DNA of 64,000 nucleotides from Carposina sasakii. Its lineage: Eukaryota > Arthropoda > Insecta > Lepidoptera > Carposinidae. The translations under genes and the position numbers were made by a program. The notes beneath the pieces were generated by a model. The model made no database searches and was not told where the DNA came from. It saw only the letters and a list, made by a program, of their open reading frames with translations. Numbering within the stretch: position 1 is the first letter of the stretch; each line of letters begins with the position of its first letter. Below are positions 58,152 to 64,000 of this stretch, one piece after another. The DNA lies in NCBI GenBank assembly GCA_014607495.2, contig CP053154.1:11966001-12030000 (forward strand), written 5' to 3'.

Positions 58152-58437
58152 TATGTGATTTTTGGTCGTCAACGTTCCCGAAAACTAAGGAATCTCCCCA
58201 TCATCACGATCATTTTTCTCCATAGAAGCATACCTGGGAAGTGTCTGGTTTCCAAAATATTAGGGTCCAAAGTTGAGTAAATAGACTGCGTTTTTCTGCA
58301 TAAATTGTCTATGAAAAAACTAGCATAAACACTGGAATACACACTATAAATTTCGCCCGATCAAGTAATTAAATTTTTTTATCACCGTACCCTTCGTTAA
58401 GGGTGGCAACGAAAAAACATCCTGTATATTACTCATA
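58152..58437 (+). repeat. Interspersed repeat ending ACATCCTGTATA, copy 2
   Basis: Same order of blocks as 48745-49110 without the inserted DNA; this is the more intact copy of about 290 bp. Confidence 0.7.
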
Positions 58438-58895
58438 TGAAAACTCTACTTCATAAGCTACTTTCATATTATCATATAACGTTGATCGTCAGATGTAGGG
58501 CTTTTAGAATAAGAATGACCAGAGTGGTTCAATTTATTACAACTTCTGTGAGTCATGTTGGAATAATACTCACTGTGTTTTGCTATAGCCGATGAAAACA
58601 TAAATAATGCTCCATCAAGCCATTTCCTGCTGGAAGAGTTGGCAGCTTTTGCATTAGTAATGTGCTTCTGAGTGGAATAACGTCATGGCACGTCGATTAG
58701 CGACACGGGCGATATGCTGGCACCTTGTATTTAGGAAAAAAATACTCGCAATACTAAGGTATAGAAGAGAGTAGTTTTTCCTTTCTTTCAAATAATATAG
58801 TAGCGTCATGCTTTTAGCTTATGTTTCCAGTATATTTTCCCCGATATTTTCAAGTAATAGAAATATTGAATTACGCAAAGTCATGTCATGATTAA

Positions 58896-59075
58896 AGCCC
58901 CGAGCACACCGGGTGCATATGCATACACGTAAGCGTAGAGGTTTGTGTTAACGTGCACGTACCATTAGTTGTAATGTATGGAACGTTAAAGGCTCGGGCA
59001 GACCGGATGTGTATGCATAGACGTAAGCGTAGACGTCAAGCGGTGTGGCCTGTCTTATACAGTTCAATACTTTAT
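58896..59075. mobile_element. Rearranged Harbinger-like MITE copy
   Basis: It starts after TTA with AGCCCCGAGCACACCGGGTG and contains ACACGTAAGCGTAGAGG. A second CTCGGGCAGACCGGATG start lies at 58994, so it is probably two partial copies or a deleted one. Confidence 0.55.
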
Positions 59076-59547
59076 AGTAGACATGGGTAACTCCGGACAC
59101 AACTATATCCTCGGATATATATCCAGAGGAGGATATGAATCAACTCCTTCACTTTAAAGAAAGTTGCCATATCCTATATCCGACCCACTCCGACCTACCG
59201 AATAATGCCGAAGATAAGAATAAGTGAGCGAGACGGAATGCGAACGCGCCGGAACGCGCGGTACTATCGCAGTAGACGCATGAGCGCGAATGTAACGACA
59301 TTACACGAGTATATACGAATACTCACGAGCGACAGGCATGCCGTTTAGTATAAATATTTGTTTTCGTAATTATAATTTTCAAAATTTCTATTTATTCCGT
59401 TTTATATTTGATCTTAAGTATTTTGTTTTTAATGTAAATAAAAGCTGTTTGGATTTGGAATTATTTTTAGGACAACAGTTTTAGTGTACCTATTTAGTGA
59501 TTTTTAAATACGCCTCAAATATTCTAATTATTATTTGGATAGATCAT

Positions 59548-59820
59548 CCCAATCATATCTCGGTTCGCTTAATCTCTTCATTCCCGGATATGTACGCGGA
59601 GTTGGATCTGTTAAAAGGACACCTACAACAACCTAACCAAACCAATCCCAGTCATATCTCGCTCCACTTAATCTCTTCGTTCCCGGACATGCACGCGGAG
59701 TTGGATCTGTTAAAAGGACACCTACAACAACCTAACCAAACCAATCCCAGTCATATCTCGCTCCACTTAATCTCTTCGTTCCCGGACATGCACGCGGAGT
59801 TGGATATGTTAAAAGGATAT
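59548..59820. repeat. 99-bp tandem repeat, nearly three units
   Basis: Units start at 59548, 59647 and 59746 (CCCAGTCATATCTCGC). The period, 99, is a multiple of three, so the + frame stays open as a 33-residue repeat (HLISSFPDMHAELDLLKGHL). The open frame continues into the following MITE, which argues against a real gene. Confidence 0.8.
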
Positions 59821-59891
59821 ATATCCATAGTCGGAGTGATTTGCTACATGTTCAATCCTTTCCCGGATATGACTAGCCCATGCCTACTTTA

Positions 59892-60123
59892 TAGCCTCGA
59901 GCACACCAGATGCGTATGCGTGCACGTAAGCGTAGACGTACACGTACCTCTGAGTTTAATATATGGAACTGTCACCGCTTGACGTCTATGCTTACGTCTA
60001 CGCATACGCATCCGGTCTGCCCGTGCCTATATAGTTCCATACATTACAACTCAGAGGTCTCAGAGTACTCAGAGGTACGTCTACGCTTACGTGCACGCAC
60101 ACGCATCCGGTCTGCTCGAGCCT
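59892..60123. mobile_element. Harbinger-like MITE copy, 232 bp
   Basis: TTA (59889-59891) precedes TAGCCTCGAGCACACCAGAT and TTA (60124-60126) follows CTGCTCGAGCCT. The interior matches 41599-41817, including CACCGCTTGACGTCTATGCT, with a short local duplication (CTCAGAG) added. Confidence 0.75.
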
Positions 60124-60489
60124 TTAAATTGTTGTTTTGCCTAATTTGGTATCACTCGAGTTTCCTATTCAATTTATCTGTGAAATACAAAATACATAAC
60201 CGTGGATGCACTCAATCACATTACGGATTAACCGAATACGTACAACCTGTCATCTATTTAATTTCGATCATAGTTAAATAATAATGCGCGCTTCTGGATG
60301 GCAGAAAGCTGAATAGCTTCTTGATACCCATTGAAGTGTCTCATGAACAATGCCAATCCTATTTAACTAACAAGTAATTCTATTCATATCCATTCAAAAT
60401 TACATTTACAAATCAAACCAAGTTGCATTGGTTAACGACACAATGTATCACAAAAATCGTTTTAATTTCTATGAAAAAAAGTAAGCTGC

Positions 60490-60847
60490 ATCATCATTTA
60501 CAGCCCTGAGAAGTCCACTGTTGGACATAGGCCTCCCCCAACAACCTCCACTCCGACCGGTCGGAAGCAGCCTGCATCCAACCGACGCCCGCAACCTTGG
60601 CCAGGTCATCCGTCCACCTCGCGGGTGGCCTTCCTACGCTGCGCTTGCCGATACGTGGTATCCACTCTAGAACTTTCCGACTCCATCGGCCATCAGTTCT
60701 TCGAGCTATGTGTCCTGCCCATTGCCACTTCAGCTTGCTGGACCGTTGAGCTATGTCGGTGATCTTTGTACGTCTGCGGATCTCCTCATTTCTGATTCGA
60801 TCACGTAGAGAGATCCCAAGCATATGAGATTTTAAAATCAGATGCAA
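60490..60847 (-). pseudogene. RTE-type LINE fragment (ORF2 C-terminus and tail)
   Basis: The - strand encodes 117 residues including KWQWAGHIARRTDGRW, GKRSVGRPPARWTDDLAKVA and WRLLGEAYVQQWTSQGCK, the C-terminal end of RTE-type endonuclease/reverse transcriptase proteins. The noncoding tail, GCCTATGTCCAACAGTGGAC, follows directly. It is 5'-truncated, otherwise little decayed. Confidence 0.85.
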
Positions 60848-61771
60848 TACACCTCACGAAAAAATTTTTCGTCTAGCTAGACAGACGGGTGGACCCCTTC
60901 ACACTAAAACCCTTGCCTCCCAGAGGACTTAATACACGCGCGGTAGGGAAAAAAAGACGTCATTACAAAAGACGCCAACTTTTCCCATTTCCCCTAATCG
61001 CTCCCAACGATACACGCCGCGGCCCTTAATATACTTACGACTTACGTAATATTATATAGGTAAGCCATGTACAGGTAAGACGTAATGTAAACGAACACTT
61101 TAACTTAGGGCGAAGTTGTTTTTTATCGCTCAGGTATGGCCGAGTTATTGAATGAACTGTTTTGGACACGATTTAATAAACTTAATTTGATGCTGAATGC
61201 TGCATGAAATTTTTACATAGTACATACAATTTGTGATACAAGCTTTTCTTCTATTTTTACTCTCTATTTGCATATTCGATATGGCAGGCATTTTTGTACT
61301 TTTTGTTTTAGTTTGTTTTAATAAATTTACTCGCTGGCTTGGTTTCCAATGCAGACTAGCTATGACGTATATCTACCTATATATAATATAATGTAAGATT
61401 AGTGTTGGATGTCTTGCAGTCCTAGTTAAACAACAAACTTGTTACTTAGCTGTAGGATTGTATAGCATCCATAGGCTGCTTGGAGCGCAAATGACAAAGT
61501 CCATGAGTTTTATATCTCCGTTTTATTTCACTTAGAAGCATACACAAGACGCCATTACAAAACCGACGCCGTAACAGGAATAGAAAAAAAGTGTTGCCAC
61601 ATACAGAACTATTTAACTTAATACTAACATGTTGGAGTTGCCAACATTAGCTATGAATAAAAGGAATATAAAAGCTAGTTTTTCTGAAGTGTCTTACTTT
61701 TTTTTTTTATTTTTTATTTTATTTTATTTTACAATTTTCGGAAGACCAACAGCGATACAAAAAGAGTAAAG
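60848..61771. other. No gene recognised
   Basis: No supported coding feature. A T-rich stretch (about 61697-61730) adjoins the end of the LINE that follows. Confidence 0.4.
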
Positions 61772-61790
61772 TTTTTTTTTTTTTTTTTTT
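61772..61790 (-). repeat. Poly(A) tail of the LINE at the window end
   Basis: Nineteen T on + (A on -) directly after the noncoding 3' end of the LINE on -. It marks the 3' boundary of the insertion. Confidence 0.8.
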
Positions 61791-62096
61791 AATAATAAAA
61801 TTTATTTAATATCAAACATTTGGTATACATACATTAAAAATCTTAAAATTTAAATAGGTAGTATATAAAATTTACCTAAACTAGGCTGAGCCTGTGCTTT
61901 AGGTTTGCGAAAACTCATGATTATGAAAAGTAAATTAATAAATACATGCATAAAAGATTCTTACATTTTGATCTATATAACTATTTCTTTACATAAAAAT
62001 TAAAACTAAATAAACACATGTAAAAAAGAGTGTTACATTTTGATATACTATATAACTTTTTTTTTCACATAAAAATAATTTAAAACTATATATTTA

Positions 62097-64000
62097 CTAT
62101 TTATCTACCGTAAGCAAGTTCTCGGTTTCGTCATAGGACAGCTCCTGCAGACATTTGTAAACTTGTTTCTTACAATCAAAGTAATTGAGGTTATATATGT
62201 AATAAACTTTATTTATTCTATTGTATAACAAGGGTCCCATATAGGCAAAAAATCTATTTGTAAAAGCAAACGGTGTTGAGGAAACAGTACAAACAATATC
62301 TTTTCGTCTTTTGTTAGTCACGTCATGATCATAAGCAAGCACTTTGTGCTGTTTTAAAACAGTGTGCATTATAAAAAGCTGGCGGACGGTTAGCACCTTG
62401 CAAGAATTATAAAGTAGGGAAGTTGGAAATAGGAAGGGACGAAACGTAGCCACCTTAAGTATTGCGCGTTGAGCTCGCTCGAGAGATAGTATGATGGTTT
62501 TATGTGTTCCACCCCATGAGCTGATACAGTACTGAATTATGGATTGACCAAGGACCTGATAAACTTGTTTAATTAATTTTGAATCAGCAATAAGCCGTAG
62601 TTTTTTGAATACATATAGTAACTTCCGTACTCTACTAACTACTTCTTGTATATGTGCTCGAAAAGAGAGGGTTTCATCGAGTGTAACCCCAAGATACTTG
62701 ATACTTGTAGTTTTTTGGATATGTGGACAATTACAGGAGAGATCAGAAAGACATAAATGGGCATAGATATGAGGATATAAAACAATATGATGGGTTTGGC
62801 GCATGGTAAAATGGATGTACTTAGTTTTATCAGCGTTTAGTGTTAGTAAATTATATTGAAGCCAGTTATTTACAGTATTAAACCTTGTTGTGCATAATTA
62901 AAAAGCTCCGTATTGGTGTTAGCTGAGAAAATTAAAGCAGTATCATCAGCATAGGAAATTATCTTGCCTTGTTCCAGATTTAGGTTACACAAGTCGTTAA
63001 TGTAAATTAAAAAACAGGGTAGGACCCAGGATACTTCCCTGAGGGACTCCAAAGCTGGTGTTTTGCTGGTCATCACTGATAAAGTTTTCTATTTTGACAC
63101 ATTGGTATCTGTTGTCTAAGTAGTCTGCTAGTAATTTATGTTGAGTGCCTCTTATACCTAAGGAGTCTAACTTTTTTAAAAGGATGGGTACAGATACCGT
63201 GTCAAAAGCTTTTGCTAAGTCCAGGAAAACAGCCAGAGTCTGTTTTCCCTTACCCAATTCTTGTGAAACATAGTTGGTCAGACAATGGACCGCATCATCC
63301 GTCGAAAGCCTAGTTCTAAAACCAAATTGGTTAGGTGACAGAAGATGGTTTTTCTCAAGATAGTTGACTAGTCTGATGTTAATGATCTTTTCTAAAATTT
63401 TTGAAATTGATGGGAGTAAGGATATTGGTCTATAGTTATTCACTCTGTCTTTACTTCCTGCTTTGTGAATTGGTATCACTACTGCCTTTTTAAGACATTT
63501 TGGGAATATTCCTTTAGATAAGCATAGTCGGAAAATATGTGTTAGGGGAGGAACCAGAATATGTTTAAATTGCTTAAGTATTTTATTACTTATATTATCC
63601 CAGCCCACGGCGCAGTCATCTTTTAGACCTGAGATGATGCGTGTGACTTCATTTTCATCTGTGTCCAATAAAACAAAAGATTTGGTAGTCAACACAGAAG
63701 TATAAGTTTGTAGCAAGGGAATATTAGATCGTGTGCCGGAATTTTCCGAAATCTGTTCAGCGAGATTCTTTCCTATATTTACAAAGAACTTATTGACCTC
63801 ATTAGCCGCTCGAAGTGGCGTAGAACAGGACGTTAGTAAATTCGAACATGATTTGTGCTCTTTAGCTGTATATGTGACATTTTTAATAAATTTCCAAACT
63901 TGCTTACTGTTGCTACCAGCCCTTTGTAAAATGCTTTTCTCATACGTGATTTTAATTTTCTTTAGGAGATTATTGCAAAAATTTCGGTACCTTTTATAAG
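62097..64000 (-). pseudogene. Non-LTR retrotransposon (LINE) ORF2, reverse transcriptase, partial, two frameshifts
   Basis: The - strand encodes the RT of a LINE from the window edge (64000) to a stop at 62097; the endonuclease part lies beyond the window. From the edge comes the linker between endonuclease and RT (NSKQVWKFIKNV), then RT blocks WDNISNKILK, PIHKAGSKDRVNNYRPISLL, NQFGFR, FLDLAKAFDTV and PQGSILGP. At about 63009-63014 an A-run carries one extra base and shifts the frame; YINDL and the catalytic YADDT follow (63076-62870). A second shift at about 62875 leads into the thumb and C-terminal part (KYLGVTLDETLSFRAHI...). The clade is Jockey/CR1-like by motif, not settled. A 3' UTR (62096-61791) and poly(A) follow. 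Few lesions suggest a fairly young copy. Confidence 0.9.

Noticed and set aside
59910..60281. 123-codon Arg/Thr-rich open frame on +
   Set aside because: It is made by the alternating ACG/CGT motifs of a MITE; the same frame appears at 41442-41672 in another MITE copy.

Overview
The window looks like a lepidopteran (moth or butterfly) nuclear genome. It is AT-rich, genes are split by GT-AG introns, and most of the DNA is interspersed repeats of kinds typical of Lepidoptera: LINE tails ending in a (GAT)n tract, a short SINE-like repeat containing the string TTATCCCTTACGGGGTAGG, Helitron-like pieces ending in CTAGT, and several MITEs. No bacterial, viral, rRNA or CRISPR sequence was recognised.

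The host genes I can support are three secreted cysteine-stabilised alpha-beta (CS-alpha-beta, defensin-fold) genes in the first 37 kb. (1) A two-exon defensin-like peptide gene lies on + at 2800-3920. (2) A nine-exon gene lies on - at 28661-22195. It encodes a signal peptide followed by seven CS-alpha-beta modules, one per exon, plus one cysteine-free linker exon; this is the architecture of the lepidopteran X-tox 'defensin rosary' family. (3) A second two-exon defensin-like gene lies on + at 35979-36761, with a TATA box, a TCAGT initiator and a consensus NF-kappaB site. All three break the reading frame in phase 1 just after the signal region and rebuild an Asp codon (G|AT) across the first intron, so they are probably related by duplication. 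The X-tox gene also shows a recent 953-bp tandem duplication carrying two module exons.

Mobile DNA by region: 8.4-9.5 kb, a decayed LINE reverse transcriptase; 16.2-17.6 kb, a foldback element with 192-bp arms and an RTE-type LINE fragment; 17993-21390, a structurally complete PIF/Harbinger DNA transposon with 15-bp inverted ends, TAA target duplication, a transposase with one frameshift, and an antisense MADF-domain gene whose exons interleave with those of the transposase; 33.3-33.6 and 41.3-41.6 kb, two copies of a repeat carrying a hammerhead-ribozyme-like motif; 41.6 kb, a MITE cleanly inserted in a SINE; 48.1-50.7 and 53.2-54.9 kb, two composite elements made of a foldback, a 129-bp tandem array and a shared tail; 58.9-60.1 kb, MITEs around a 99-bp tandem repeat; 60.5-60.8 kb, an RTE LINE 3' end; 61.77 kb to the window end, a long LINE on - with two frameshifts. 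Between these, the stretches at about 9.5-11.1, 11.7-13.5, 30.3-33.3, 33.6-35.7, 36.8-40.6, 42-44.8, 50.7-52.6 and 56.1-58 kb show no gene I can support.
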